From JAFLCM01 sp964510955 (GTDB taxonomy: Bacteria > Planctomycetota > Phycisphaerae > Phycisphaerales > UBA1924): a DNA stretch of 64,000 nucleotides. The translations under genes were made by a program, and so were the position numbers. This document shows positions 15,173-27,980 of the stretch, piece after piece (position 1 is the stretch's first letter; each line of letters starts with the position of its first letter). Below the pieces are notes generated by a model. That model was not told where the DNA came from. It searched no databases and saw nothing but the letters and a program-made list of their open reading frames with translations. The stretch lies in the NCBI GenBank assembly GCA_964510955.1, contig CAZEDW010000004.1:1-64000 (forward strand), written 5' to 3'.

Positions 15173-16075
15173 ATGGCGTCGCGTCGCACCAAGTTCGGGT
15201 CCAAGCCGCGCCCATCGGCGCGGGTGGGCGTCTCTCGTGGCGCCGGCGCGGGGCTGGGGGGCGTCGGCGTTGACGAGGGCTACCTGAAGCTGTCGATGCG
15301 CCCGCTGTATGTCCTCGCTTTTCTGCTGCCGCTGATCGTGTTTTACGAGGCGGCGGCGGGGTTTCACGTCATTGGAAGCGCGGGGATCGAAGAGACGATC
15401 CGCGCCCGGCGCGTGCTGGCGGATGTGTTCCGGGTGTTCAACGTGGGCGGGCTGTACCTGCCGGGGGTGCTGGTGGCGGTCGTGCTGCTGGTGTGGCACG
15501 TGCTGAAGAAAGACCCGTGGGTGCTGCGGTGGCGGGTGCTGGGGCTCATGGCGCTGGAGTGCCTGGTGTGGACGCCGCCGGCGCTGGTGCTCGGGCAGGT
15601 GATCTACAAGCTGATGAGCGGGAACATGGGGGCGCACCCGCCGGCGGCCTTCATGCTGGCGGCGGTCGGCGCCGGGGGAGGGGTCGACGCCACGCCGGGG
15701 GCGGAGCTGGCGTCACGCCCGCTCCTGGGTCGGGCGGCGATCGCGGTGGGCGCGGGGCTGTACGAGGAGATGCTGTTCCGCATGGTGGCGATCACGCTGA
15801 TCCATTTCATCGTGGTGGACCTGATCGGGGTCAACAACCGGCGCGGAACAGCGGCGTCGGTGGTGCTGGCGGCGGCGGCGTTCGCGCTGTACCACGACGC
15901 CTCGACCGCGGCCGCGGCGGGGGGGGCGGTGGCGGCGTTCAACTGGGCCAACGCGGGGTTCTACATGTTCGCCGGGCTGTACTTCGGTGCGGTGTACGTG
16001 TGGCGCGGCTTCGGCGTGGTCGTGGGCGTGCACGTGCTGTACGACCTGGCGGTGCTGGTGTTTCTGCGGCAGTAG
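15173..16075 (+). CDS. CPBP-family intramembrane metalloprotease
   Basis: 300 aa. After a basic N-terminus, about seven membrane helices are seen. CPBP (Abi/Rce1-like) motifs are in order: GLYEEMLFRM (the EExxxR motif, ~residues 193-200), AFALYHDAS (second motif histidine) and VVVGVHVLYDL (third motif with His and Asp). The family cleaves or processes membrane-associated substrates. Its 3' end faces ctaA with only 27 bp between the convergent genes. Confidence 0.85.
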   Translation: MASRRTKFGSKPRPSARVGVSRGAGAGLGGVGVDEGYLKLSMRPLYVLAFLLPLIVFYEAAAGFHVIGSAGIEETIRARRVLADVFRVFNVGGLYLPGVLVAVVLLVWHVLKKDPWVLRWRVLGLMALECLVWTPPALVLGQVIYKLMSGNMGAHPPAAFMLAAVGAGGGVDATPGAELASRPLLGRAAIAVGAGLYEEMLFRMVAITLIHFIVVDLIGVNNRRGTAASVVLAAAAFALYHDASTAAAAGGAVAAFNWANAGFYMFAGLYFGAVYVWRGFGVVVGVHVLYDLAVLVFLRQ

Positions 16076-16102
16076 CCGGTGTTCCGCGGGCCGGGGCGAC
16101 GA

Positions 16103-17449
16103 TCAGCCGGCGATGGTGCGCCGAGTCCAGGCCCACAGCGAGAAGCACATCACGAGCATCGCGGCCCCGTTGAACTGGTGCAGGGTGGCAATGACCTGCG
16201 CCGCGGAGGACTTGGGCTGGTCGTAAGGGAGAACAAGGAAGAGCGTCGCGACCCCCAGAGCGATCTGAAGCCACGTGAGGTGGGCGGCGCCGTTTCCGAA
16301 GACGCGCAAGGGCGCGATGTCGCGGTGCCGGGCCGCGCGGAAGCCCGCGAGGGCGGCGACGACGGCGACGATGAGCGCGAAACCGGCGTGCCCGTACGCC
16401 GCGTGGAGATGCTTGAAGTGCCGCGTGGCGGCCCCGAAGGCCAGTTGCAGGAGCATCACGGCGACCAGCGCGGTGGTGAGGGTGAACAGCGGCTTGTCGA
16501 CGAGATCGGCTCTGGGCTCCTGGGTGCGCCAGCGCCGTGACAGCACTCCCGCCGCGACGGCGAACAGCGCGATGGTGAGCTGGCCGGCGATGCCGTGGAG
16601 CATGGCCAGGGGGACGCTCAGGGCGTTGTCGACCGTCCCGGCGCCGGGGGTGCCGTCGGCAGTGGGGGTCGCGGCGTTGACGCGCAGGCCCCCCAGCAGG
16701 CCCTGCAGGCAGATGAGTACCAGGAGCGCCAGCACGAACCCCTTGACCCATGCGCGGCGCTCAAACCTGAGGGTCATTCCCAGAAGCACGACCGCTGAAA
16801 GGCCGGCCAACGAGCCGAAGAGCCGGTGGGCGTGCTCGTAGTACACGCCGCCGGTCATCCGCGACAGCGGGAAGAGGAACATGTTGCTGGCGTAGCTGGT
16901 GGGCCAGTCCGGGACGGCGAGACCGCTGCCGGTGGTGGTGACGATGCCGCCCGAGAAGATGACGGGGATAATGGCGCACAGAGCAACCACCCCCATACGT
17001 GCGAGCCAGTCGACGGGCTCGGCGTCGGGAACGTCGCGTCCACGGGTCCGCGATCCCACGAGGCCTCCCAAGCCGCCGACAAGGCAGGCGAACCCGAGAT
17101 AGCCGGCGGCGAGCACCAGCGCGTTGGCCTTCAGCGAGTTGGTTTGCTGAGGGTCAGCGAGGAACGATCCGAGCACGAGCAGGTTGACGAGGGCGGCGAC
17201 AAAGCCGGCGCCGACGCCGGTCTTGACGGCGAGGGCGGCGCTGGAAACCCTGCCGACGAGGACCGCGGCACCCACTTGAAGCAGCAGGAGCAAAACGCCC
17301 ACGACGGGCGCGGGGGCCGCGACGAAGGGCAGGTGGGTAATGAAGCCCATCAACCACATTGCGGCGGCGGTCCCGAACCCGGCGACCAGCATGGCGGGCC
17401 AGATCGGGTTAGACACGGTGTGCGGGCGGCTGACGCCGGGAGAGTTCAT
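16103..17449 (-). CDS. ctaA: heme A synthase, COX15/CtaA family
   Basis: 448 aa, about ten membrane helices. Oxidises the C8 methyl of heme O to make heme A for the caa3 oxidase encoded nearby. Typical blocks are TTTGSGLAVPDWPTSY, the heme-ligand histidines in EHAHRLFGSLAG, HGIAGQLTIALFA, HLHAAYGHAGFAL and LHQFNGAAML. It has an extra N-terminal pair of helices of ~90 residues before the conserved core. It is transcribed away from the act-cta operon. The start is supported by TAGGAT with 6 nt to the ATG. A heme O synthase gene was not seen in the window. Confidence 0.92.
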   Translation of the reverse strand: MNSPGVSRPHTVSNPIWPAMLVAGFGTAAAMWLMGFITHLPFVAAPAPVVGVLLLLLQVGAAVLVGRVSSAALAVKTGVGAGFVAALVNLLVLGSFLADPQQTNSLKANALVLAAGYLGFACLVGGLGGLVGSRTRGRDVPDAEPVDWLARMGVVALCAIIPVIFSGGIVTTTGSGLAVPDWPTSYASNMFLFPLSRMTGGVYYEHAHRLFGSLAGLSAVVLLGMTLRFERRAWVKGFVLALLVLICLQGLLGGLRVNAATPTADGTPGAGTVDNALSVPLAMLHGIAGQLTIALFAVAAGVLSRRWRTQEPRADLVDKPLFTLTTALVAVMLLQLAFGAATRHFKHLHAAYGHAGFALIVAVVAALAGFRAARHRDIAPLRVFGNGAAHLTWLQIALGVATLFLVLPYDQPKSSAAQVIATLHQFNGAAMLVMCFSLWAWTRRTIAG

Positions 17450-17455
17450 TGGCTG

Positions 17456-17461
17456 ATCCTA
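17456..17461 (-). promoter_or_regulatory. -10 hexamer of ctaA, leaderless-type
   Basis: TAGGAT (minus strand) followed by 6 nt and ATG 17449. Confidence 0.5.
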
Positions 17462-17509
17462 CCGAGATGGGGAATTTGGTCGGGCCTGACTGTAGAACTA
17501 GAATAAATC

Positions 17510-17538
17510 TTGTCAAACAAGAACATCGTGGATACACT
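17510..17538 (+). promoter_or_regulatory. sigma70-type promoter of act-cta operon
   Basis: TTGTCA (17510-17515), a 17-nt spacer, TACACT (17533-17538). It lies in the most AT-rich stretch of the region, ~255 bp before actA. Confidence 0.6.
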
Positions 17539-17622
17539 CTTGGAGAAACTCCAGGGAGGTAACCGATTGGGCAGGGTCTGTCGTTAGCGTCCGAGAACAG
17601 CGCGAAGCACCTTCAAATTCTC

Positions 17623-17640
17623 GCCAGACCGTAGTCTGGC
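17623..17640 (+). promoter_or_regulatory. palindrome in act leader
   Basis: GCCAGAC-CGTA-GTCTGGC, a perfect 7-bp dyad, immediately followed by TTGACA. It could be an operator, a transcript hairpin or the -35 side of a second promoter; no good -10 follows at normal spacing. Confidence 0.4.
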
Positions 17641-17795
17641 TTGACAGATCGGAAGAAATCCGGGAAACGTGCCGCCCCGGATGCCCCCCAGAGCCTGAGG
17701 GGGGAGTGTGTGGAAGCCGGTTGTTCGGTCACCGGATCGGCGACCCGAATCCGGCGCGTGTGGTCGAGTGCGGCGTTTCTTAGGGAGCAAGCGGC

Positions 17796-18506
17796 GTGTC
17801 GCAAGTCTTCCCGAAATGGACCAACAAGATCCCAACCCTGGGCGCCCCGGCGCTTCTGGGCGGGCTGGTTTTGGTGTGCGCGGCGTACCTCTACTACGTC
17901 GACAACAAGTTCTGGATGGTCGGCTATGAGCCGGTCCAGCCCGTGGATTACAGCCACCAGATCCACGCGGGCAAGCTGGGGATGGACTGCCGTTACTGTC
18001 ACACGCACGTGGAGGAGAGCTTCCACGCGAACGTGCCCGATACGGCGACGTGCATGAACTGCCACACGGCGGACGAGGCGAGCGATCAGGCGTTCCTGAA
18101 CAGTCAGCTCTGGGCTAAGCACAAGGTCAACAAGAACCTGATGGCGGTCCGGCACGCGTTCCAGACGACCGAGCCGGTGCAGTGGCGGCGCGTTCACAAG
18201 GTGCCGGACTTCGTGAACTTCCCGCACGCGGTGCACGTGCACGCCGGGGTGTCGTGCTACTCGTGTCACGGGCGCATCGACCAGCTCGCGGTGGTTCGTC
18301 AGAACGAGTCGCTGGCGATGGGGTGGTGCCTCGACTGCCACCGGGCGCCGGAGAAGAGCCTCGTCGACACCAGCAAGATCAAGATCACCGACCTTTTGGC
18401 GGTGCAGAACCAGCTCGCGTCCGAGGGCCAGGCGGCCAGCGGTCTGGAGCTGGCGAAGGCCAAGCAGTTGCAGCCGCCGCAGAGCTGCGGGGCGTGTCAT
18501 TACTAG
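17796..18506 (+). CDS. actA: alternative complex III pentaheme cytochrome c subunit ActA
   Basis: 236 aa, GTG start with AGGGAG upstream. One N-terminal membrane anchor (~17-34) precedes a periplasmic domain with five CxxCH heme sites: CRYCH, CMNCH, CYSCH, CLDCH and CGACH at the extreme C-terminus. This count and layout match ActA of ACIII, which takes part in electron transfer from the quinol-oxidising core to downstream acceptors. It is the first gene of the actABCDEF order. Confidence 0.93.
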   Translation: MSQVFPKWTNKIPTLGAPALLGGLVLVCAAYLYYVDNKFWMVGYEPVQPVDYSHQIHAGKLGMDCRYCHTHVEESFHANVPDTATCMNCHTADEASDQAFLNSQLWAKHKVNKNLMAVRHAFQTTEPVQWRRVHKVPDFVNFPHAVHVHAGVSCYSCHGRIDQLAVVRQNESLAMGWCLDCHRAPEKSLVDTSKIKITDLLAVQNQLASEGQAASGLELAKAKQLQPPQSCGACHY

Positions 18507-18516
18507 GAAGGCATCT

Positions 18517-18595
18517 GGGACCGGGCACCAGGCACCAGGGTGTTCTGCTCAGTTCTTAGCGGGTTTGCTGGTGCCTGATCTCTGGTTCCTGGTCC
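18517..18595. repeat. inverted CAGG/ACCA-rich repeat between actA and actB
   Basis: A stretch starting GGGACCGGGCACCAGG (18517-18540) faces a complementary imperfect copy (18568-18595, ending GGTTCCTGGTCCC). The two arms can pair over ~22 bases with mismatches, giving a large hairpin in the 104-nt intercistronic gap. Confidence 0.55.
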
Positions 18596-18610
18596 CTTAG
18601 CGAAGCGCCG

Positions 18611-21600
18611 ATGAGCCACACCGACCAATGCCCGTCGTCGAAGAAGGAAGGCAAGCCTGCGCCGAGTGAGGTGGCGCGGTCCGCGCGCGAGGTGAGCCGT
18701 GCCACCGGGCGGGCGTACTGGCGCAGCCTGGATGACCTGGCGGGGACCAGGCGGTTCCAGGAGTTCGTCCACCGCGAGTTTCCGGCCAACGCGAGCGAGC
18801 TTCTGGACGGGTCGCGGCGCGGGTTCCTGAAGCTGATGGGCGCGTCGATCGCGCTGGCGGGGGCGGCGACCATCCCGGGCTGCCGCCAGCCGGACCACAA
18901 GATCCTCGCCTACAACCAGGACCCGGAGCACATCGTGCCCGGCAAGCCGCTGTTCTACGCGACGGCGATGCCGCTGCCGGGCGGCGGGTGCGAGGGGCTG
19001 CTGGCCGAGACGTTCGAGGGTCGCCCGACCAAGCTCGAGGGCAACCCGCTGCATCCGTACAACCGCGGGCGGAGCAGCGTCTGGTCTCAGGCGAGCGTGC
19101 TCAGCCTGTATGACCCCGACCGCGATCTGGAACAGGTTTCGGCGTGGGCGACCAGGCGCGGCAAGGGAGAGCTTGCGAATGCGCCGAAGTGGAACGACTT
19201 CGTCAAGGCCGGCATCGCGTGCGGGCCCAAGACCGCCTTCCTGGTCGAAAAGGCCACCAGCCCTTCGCGCGATGATCTGCGTGACCGCATCCTGAAGAAG
19301 TTCCCCGGCGCCAAGTGGTACGCCTACGAGCCGATGGATGACGAGAACGCGCTGGCGGGCTCCAGGCTCGCGTTCGGCGGGGCGTACAAGCCCCGCTATG
19401 ACCTGTCGGCGGCCAACGTCATCGTGTCGCTCGACTGCGATTTCCTGCACGGCGAGGCGGAACTGCCCGTCTCGCGCGGTTACGGCGAGTCGCGGCTCCG
19501 CGGCGGCAAGAGCGCGGGCAAGGCGGCGGCGGAATCGGCGATGAGCCGGCTCTACGTCGTTGAGTCGGCGATGACCCTGACCGGCGGGGCGGCGGACCAC
19601 CGCTGGACCATGAAGGCCTCCAAGATCGGCGGGCTGGCGCTGGCGCTGGCGGCCGAGGTGATGAAGGGGGTTGGCGGGGCGGGGGCGCCGATGGCCGCGG
19701 GCGTGGAGGCGGCGCGGGCCGCGTGCTCCGGCGGCGAGGGATTCCCGGGCGAGCATCTCAAGGCCATGGTCGAGGACCTGCTCGACGCCAAGAACCGGGG
19801 CGCGAGCGTGGTCATGGCGGGCGCGTCGCAGCCGGCGGCGGTCCATGCCCTGGCGCACGCGATCAACGCGGTGCTGGGCAACGTCGGCAAGACGGTCCGC
19901 TACTGCGAGATGAAGGGCGACGCGGGGCAGTCCAGCGCGGCGTCGATCAGCGCGGTGGCCCAGGGGCTGGACAAGGGCGAGATTGACACGCTGGTGATCA
20001 TCGGTGGGAACCCCGTGTTCACGGCGCCCGCGGACCTGGGCTTCGCGGCCAAGCTGGCCAAGGCCGGCGCGAGCGTGTACGTCGGCGAGGCGGACGAGAC
20101 CGCCGCGGCGGTGAAGACGTTCATCCCCCGCTCGCACTACCTGGAATCCTGGGGCGATGCGGCGACCTGGGAAGGGCAGTACAGCGTCATCCAGCCGATG
20201 ATCAAGCCGTTGTGGGATTTCCACAGCGACCTGGAGGTGCTCGCGGTCGCTTTGAACGACGGGGTTACCGACGGGTATCAGGTCGTCCGGCGCGCCTTCG
20301 AGGCGCGGAACGGCGGCGTGCTGAACGAGAAACTCTGGAGGCGCACGCTGCACGACGGCGTGCAGAGCACCGAGCCGGTGTACGGCGCGCCGACGCTGAA
20401 CGCCGGTGCGATCGGGGCCGGGCTGGCGGAGCTGGCCCAGGGCGTGAAGGCTGGCGCTCCGGGGGTCGAGGTGGTGTTTGCGCCGTCCCCGCACGTGCAC
20501 GACGGGCGCTGGGCCAACAACGGCTGGCTGCAGGAGCTGCCGCACCCTGTATCGAAGGTGTCGTGGGACAACCCGGCGCTGATCAGCAAGGCGATGGCGG
20601 ATCGGCTGGGGGTGTCGACCGACCGGCACCTGGACGACGAGAAGTACAACAAGGCGCAGGTGATCACGATCACCGTGGGCGGCCAGTCGCTGAAGGTGGC
20701 GGCGTGGGTGCAGCCGGGCGTCGCCGACGACACGGTCATCCTGCACGCCGGCTACGGGCGCGAGCGGTGCGGACGCATCGGCGACGGCACCGGATTCAAC
20801 GTGTACGCGCTGCGGCAGAGCTCGGGGTGGCGGGTCGCGACGGGCGCCAAGGTTGAAAAGGACGCCTCGGCGGACCTGTACCTCATCGCCAACACGCAGG
20901 ACCACTGGACGATGGAGGGGCGCGACCTGCTCCGCGAGGTGGACCACGACGCGTGGAAGCTTCACGGCGACAAGGACTACTCCAAGGACCACCGCCAGAC
21001 CGACCCGTACGACAACTCGCGCGACCTGAACTTCGCGGGGATGCTGGCCGGCGCCACCGAGGGGCATGCGCCGGCCAACGTCAACATCTACCGCAAGGGC
21101 GACACCCAGCCGCTGCGCGGGCAGGAGCACTACTGGGTCAAGGTCAACCCCGACACCGGCGAAGTGGTGAAGGACGCCAAGGGGCGCCTGCAGGGACCCG
21201 AGAACAAGTACGGCAAGCGGCTGCAACAGTGGGGCATGTCGATCGACCTCACCACCTGCACGGGCTGCTCGGCGTGCATGATCGCCTGCCAGGCTGAGAA
21301 CAACATCCCGATCGTGGGCAAGATCGAGACGGCCAAGGGCCGCGAGATGCACTGGATCCGGGTGGACCGCTACTACGCCGGTGATCCGGAGGGCAAGGAC
21401 GCGTTCGCGCACGCCGATGCGCCGGACATGCTGGTGCAGCCGGTCGCGTGCGTGCACTGCGAGAACGCGCCGTGCGAGGTGGTCTGTCCGGTGAACGCCA
21501 CGACCCATGACCCCGCGGGCCTGAACAACATGGCCTACAACCGGTGCATCGGCACCAAGTACTGCAGCAACAACTGCCCGTACAAGGTCCGCCGGTTCAA

Positions 21601-22242
21601 CTGGTTCGACTACGGGACCAAGCAGTTCAAGGGCGGCTACGGCCAGCTGGGCACGCCGCTGGCGGGCAAGGCGCCGACGCTGGAGAACGAGAACTGGGTG
21701 CCGCCGAGGCTCCGCGCCAAGAACCTGGAATCGCAGAACCTGCAGAAGAACCCTCACGTGACGGTGCGCTCGCGCGGCGTAATGGAGAAGTGCAGCTACT
21801 GCATCCAGCGGATCAACGCGGCGAGCGTCGAGACCAAGATCGCCGACCTGAAATACATCCCCGACGGGTTCGTCCAGACCGCCTGCCAGCAGGCGTGCCC
21901 GACGGGGGCGATCGTGTTCGGCGACATCTACGACTACGAGAGCAACAACGGCGAGGGCAGCCGTGCCAGCCGGCTGCGGAACGACCCGCGCGGCTACGGC
22001 CTGCTGGCCTACCTGAACACCCGCCCGCGGACGACGCACCTGGTCCGCGTCCGCAACCCCAACCCCAAGATCCGCACGCCCAACACCGATCCGTTCGGTC
22101 ATCACGCCGGGGGCGGACACGGCGGCGGGGCCGGGGGCGGTCACGGTGAAGAGAAGCCCGCCGGGCATGTGATGAGTCTGCCGATCCTTGAAACCTCTCC
22201 GCGGCCCTTGTCGGGCGGCGCGGTCCGTGCCGGAGTGTTCGC

Positions 22243-22246
<4 letters not shown>
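18611..22246 (+). CDS. actB: alternative complex III iron-sulfur subunit ActB
   Basis: 1211 aa. The N-terminus has a Tat-like segment SRRGFLKLMGASIALAGAA (~57-75). A long molybdopterin-oxidoreductase-like domain (~80-830) follows, which in ACIII binds no molybdopterin. The C-terminal ferredoxin-like domain has four cysteine clusters: CTGCSACMIAC, CVHCENAPCEVVCP, CIGTKYCSNNCP with CSYC, and CQQACPTGA. The family carries three [4Fe-4S] and one [3Fe-4S] cluster. The tail is Gly/His-rich. It ends overlapping actC by 4 nt (ATGA). This fusion of a catalytic-like and an Fe-S domain is the normal ActB form. Confidence 0.94.
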
Positions 22247-23835
<1,589 letters not shown>

Positions 23836-23838
23836 ACC

Positions 23839-24423
23839 ATGAGCAGCACCCTGAGCAAGGAGTTTGAGAAGGGCTCCGGCGCCCCGTCGGGCGCGGGGCA
23901 GACGTGGGGCGTGATGGCCGAGTTCCCCGACGCGGCGTCGCTGTACCACGCCGCCGAGCACCTGCGCGACGCGGGCTACAGGAAGTGGGACGTGTATTCG
24001 CCCTGCCCGATCCACGGGATGCCCGAGGCGATGGGGCTGAAGTGGAGCAAGGTGTCGGTGGTGATGGGCTCAGCGGCGTTCACCGGGTTCCTCAGCGCGG
24101 TGGCCATGCAGTGGTGGATGAGCGCGGTGGACTACCCCATGATCACCGCGGGCAAGCCGTTCGGCGCGTGGGAGCAGTTCACGCCGATCATGTTCGAGCT
24201 GAGCGTGCTCTTCGGCGCGTTCGGGGCGATCCTGGGGATGCTGGCCCTGAACGGGCTGCCGATGTGGTACCACCCGCTGCTGAAGAAGAACCGGTTCCTT
24301 CGGGTGTCCGACGACCGCCTGGTGATCGCTGTCGAGGCGTCGGACCCGAAGTTCAACGAGGCCCAGGTCCGCCAGATGCTCGAGAAGCTCGGCGGCCAGC
24401 ACATCGATGGGGTGGAGGAATGA
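23839..24423 (+). CDS. actD: alternative complex III subunit ActD (DUF3341)
   Basis: 194 aa, 3 bp after actC. Two central membrane helices (~75-97 and ~117-140). The soluble N-terminal part has the family signature AEFPDAASLYHAAEHLRDAGYRKWDVYSPCPIHG, and FLRVSDDRLVIAVEASDPKF closes the C-terminal domain. The stop overlaps the actE start (ATGA). Confidence 0.92.
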   Translation: MSSTLSKEFEKGSGAPSGAGQTWGVMAEFPDAASLYHAAEHLRDAGYRKWDVYSPCPIHGMPEAMGLKWSKVSVVMGSAAFTGFLSAVAMQWWMSAVDYPMITAGKPFGAWEQFTPIMFELSVLFGAFGAILGMLALNGLPMWYHPLLKKNRFLRVSDDRLVIAVEASDPKFNEAQVRQMLEKLGGQHIDGVEE

Positions 24424-25300
24424 ACGTGGCCGAAGGGATCAAGGCATCGAGGCATCAAGGCATCACGGCGGCGATTGTCGTCGCGGGTGTCGCATTGCTC
24501 GCCGGGTGCCGTGGCGACCGGTCGGACGATCCGCCGAGGCAGTTCCTGCCCGACATGGACGACCAGCCCAAGGCCAAGGCGCAGAGCAAGTCCGCGTTCT
24601 TCAAGGACTACAGCGAGGGCGCGGGCGGGCACGGCGGGGCCGACCATTATGGGCGCTCGATGCGCCAGCCCCCGGCGCACAGCGTGGCGTTCGGGCGCAC
24701 GTCTCGCCTGGGCGCCGGCGGCGACGGCGTGTGGGACGGCAAGGACTTCGCTGATCGCGCCGTGATGCTCGCCGAGGACGAAGATTTCTACCTCGGCTAC
24801 CGCAAGGTCCTGGACAAGAGCGGCAAGGCGGTGACCGACGAAACCGGCGCGCCCAAGCTGAACTACGTCGAGTACATCCCCATCCCGGTGGACGATGAAC
24901 TGCTGGCGCTGGGTGAGAAGAAGTTCAAGATCATCTGCATCGTGTGCCACGGCGGGCTGGGCGACGGGCAGGGGCTTGTCGGCCAACGTTGGAACGCTCC
25001 CTTGCCGACGTGGCACGATCCCAAGTATCTCCACGGCGGCGACAAGGGCCAGGACGGGCTCATCTTCAAGACCATCCGTGAAGGGGTGCTCTACCCCGGC
25101 GGCCCCTACGAGTACAAGATGCGGCCGTACGCGAGCAAGCTGAGCGAGCGCGAGTCGTGGGCGATCGTCGCCTACATCCGGGCGCTGCAGGAGTCGCGGC
25201 GCGGCTCGATGAGCGACGTCCCCGAGTCCCAGCGCGAGCTGCTGATGAAGGACAAGAAGACCGACGCACCCGCGGCGTCGCCCAAGACCGGAGGTGGCGC

Positions 25301-25304
<4 letters not shown>
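24420..25304 (+). CDS. actE: alternative complex III monoheme cytochrome c lipoprotein ActE
   Basis: 294 aa from ATG 24420 (4-nt overlap with actD). The lipoprotein signal ends VALLAGC (Cys ~31). One heme site, CIVCH, lies near residue 180 with likely Met ligand in YEYKMRPYASKLSERE. The n-region of the signal peptide (EGIKASRHQGI) is encoded by a 32-bp array of four 8-bp units. The monoheme subunit is thought to pass electrons onward from ActA. Confidence 0.9.
24435..24466 (+). repeat. 8-bp x4 array in actE signal peptide
   Basis: Units GGGATCAA, GGCATCGA, GGCATCAA, GGCATCAC. Same unit type and same 32-bp length as two arrays in dnaE. Confidence 0.8.
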
Positions 25305-26563
<1,259 letters not shown>

Positions 26564-26583
26564 CGCGAATCAGATCTCAAGAT

Positions 26584-26615
26584 TCAGGACTTCAGGACCG
26601 CAGGACTTCAGGACC
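26584..26615 (+). repeat. 8-bp x4 array after actF
   Basis: TCAGGACT, TCAGGACC, GCAGGACT, TCAGGACC: again four 8-bp units, but a different unit sequence, in the actF to next-gene gap. Confidence 0.75.
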
Positions 26616-26653
26616 CAACAACCACGACGCACGACGCGTACCTCTGCTCACCC

Positions 26654-27079
26654 ATGTCCCACAAGCACGACCAACACGGGCATCACACCAAGGCCGATTT
26701 CGAGGCCGAGCTGACGCACCACGATGATTGGTTCCGGCACGCGCCCAGCGAGCGGCACCAGTCCTCGCACGGTTCCACCAACCCGTGGGCGATCTCGGCC
26801 GTGATGATCGCCGTGATCGTCATCACCTTCGGCGTGGCGTTCTACGCTCTCAACTATTTCAACCGCTACCAGGCGCAGCTCAAGGGCGAGCGCCAGGAAA
26901 AGCTCACCGACACCTCGCCCGACTGGGGCAACGGCGCCGCCACGGCGAAGGCCAACTGGGACGCGACGCTGCACAGTTACGGCTGGGCCGACGCCAAGAC
27001 GGGCGCGGTGCAGGTCCCCCTGAACGTGGCGATGGACAAGGTCAAGAAGCAGTACGAGGGCAAGGCCGCAAAAAAGTAG
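26654..27079 (+). CDS. small single-helix membrane protein of respiratory operon
   Basis: 141 aa, family not recognised. His-rich N-terminus (MSHKHDQHGHHTK), one membrane helix (~48-68, ISAVMIAVIVITFGVAFYAL), then a soluble domain of ~70 residues containing YGWADAKTGAVQVPLNVAMDKV. The latter resembles the segment seen in proteins that pair with cytochrome subunits, where a conserved Gly-Trp-x-Asp lies before a short amphipathic helix. The place between actF and sco, on the same strand, makes an accessory ACIII or oxidase subunit likely. Function not established. Confidence 0.7.
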   Translation: MSHKHDQHGHHTKADFEAELTHHDDWFRHAPSERHQSSHGSTNPWAISAVMIAVIVITFGVAFYALNYFNRYQAQLKGERQEKLTDTSPDWGNGAATAKANWDATLHSYGWADAKTGAVQVPLNVAMDKVKKQYEGKAAKK

Positions 27080-27098
27080 GCCCCCCTGCCGAGATCGC

Positions 27099-27980
27099 AT
27101 GACACAGACCTCCGCCAACCTCCGCAGACTCGCCGCCGCCCTGGCGGTGCTGTGCGTCGGCTCGGCGGCGGTCCTGCCCGCCCGCGGGCAACTCATCAAG
27201 AGCAGTTTGCCCCAGACCGAGGGCGTGGGCGTCGAGGACATGCGCGGCACCCCGCTGCCGCTGGGCCTTGAGTTCACGGACGCCGCCGGCAAGCGGGTGA
27301 CCGCCAGGGAGCTCTTCGACGGTCGGCGCCCGGTGATGCTGGTGATGGCCTACTACACCTGCCCGCTGCTGTGCCCGCTCGTGCTTAACAAGGTCCGCGA
27401 CTCGCTCAACCACATCGACTGGACCATGGGCGAGGAGTTCCGGGTGGTCACGGTGAGCTTCGATCACCGCAACACGCCCGAGCAGGCCAGGGTTCAGCAG
27501 GACGCGTACCTGCTGGGCTACGACCGGCCCGGCTCGGCCGATGGCGGCAAGCTGCGGCCCGACGCGTGGAAGTTCCTCTGCGCGGACGTTCAGAACGCCC
27601 AGGGCATCGCCAGGGCGGTCGGGTTTCACTACCGCTTCCTGCCGGAAAACGGGCAGTTCAGCCACCCCTCGGCGGTGTTCTTTCTGACGCCCACGGGGAC
27701 GGTCAACGGGTTCATCGAGAACATCGAGTTCAAGCCACAGGACGTGCAGAAGGCGCTGAAGGAAGCGTCGCAGGGCAAGGCGGGAAGCCTGTTTGATCGT
27801 GTGATGCTGACCTGCTTCATGTACGACCCCGAGAAGGGGACGTACGTGCTGGCGGCGCAGAAAGTGATGAAGCTGGGCGGGGCGGTCACGGCCCTGAGCC
27901 TCATGACGTTTGTCGGGGTGATGTTCGCCAAGGGCCACAAGCGTGCCGCACTGGCTCACGGGAGCGGCAGGGATTCATGA
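27099..27980 (+). CDS. Sco1/SenC-family copper chaperone
   Basis: 293 aa. Signal peptide (1-30), thioredoxin-fold Sco domain with the copper-binding Cys pair in TCPLLCP (Cys88, Cys92) and a His in GQFSHPSAVFFLT (~190). A C-terminal helix (~258-278) anchors the protein. Sco proteins load the CuA site of cytochrome oxidase subunit II. The next gene, ctaC, starts 4 nt before this stop, which suits direct functional coupling. Confidence 0.92.
   Translation: MTQTSANLRRLAAALAVLCVGSAAVLPARGQLIKSSLPQTEGVGVEDMRGTPLPLGLEFTDAAGKRVTARELFDGRRPVMLVMAYYTCPLLCPLVLNKVRDSLNHIDWTMGEEFRVVTVSFDHRNTPEQARVQQDAYLLGYDRPGSADGGKLRPDAWKFLCADVQNAQGIARAVGFHYRFLPENGQFSHPSAVFFLTPTGTVNGFIENIEFKPQDVQKALKEASQGKAGSLFDRVMLTCFMYDPEKGTYVLAAQKVMKLGGAVTALSLMTFVGVMFAKGHKRAALAHGSGRDS

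Larger units (their letters stand above)
17450..17795 (+). other. divergent intergenic region and long act leader
   Basis: 346 bp between ctaA and actA with no credible gene. It holds the ctaA -10 at its left edge, the act promoter at 17510-17538, a perfect palindrome at 17623-17640 and a C6/G6 imperfect hairpin at 17684-17704. The predicted act leader is ~250 nt long, unlike the short or absent leaders elsewhere. Confidence 0.6.

Noticed and set aside
18503..22168. 1221-codon open frame antisense to actB
   Set aside because: It mirrors actB codon structure in a high-GC genome and its translation is Arg/Ala/His-rich without domains; actB is certain.
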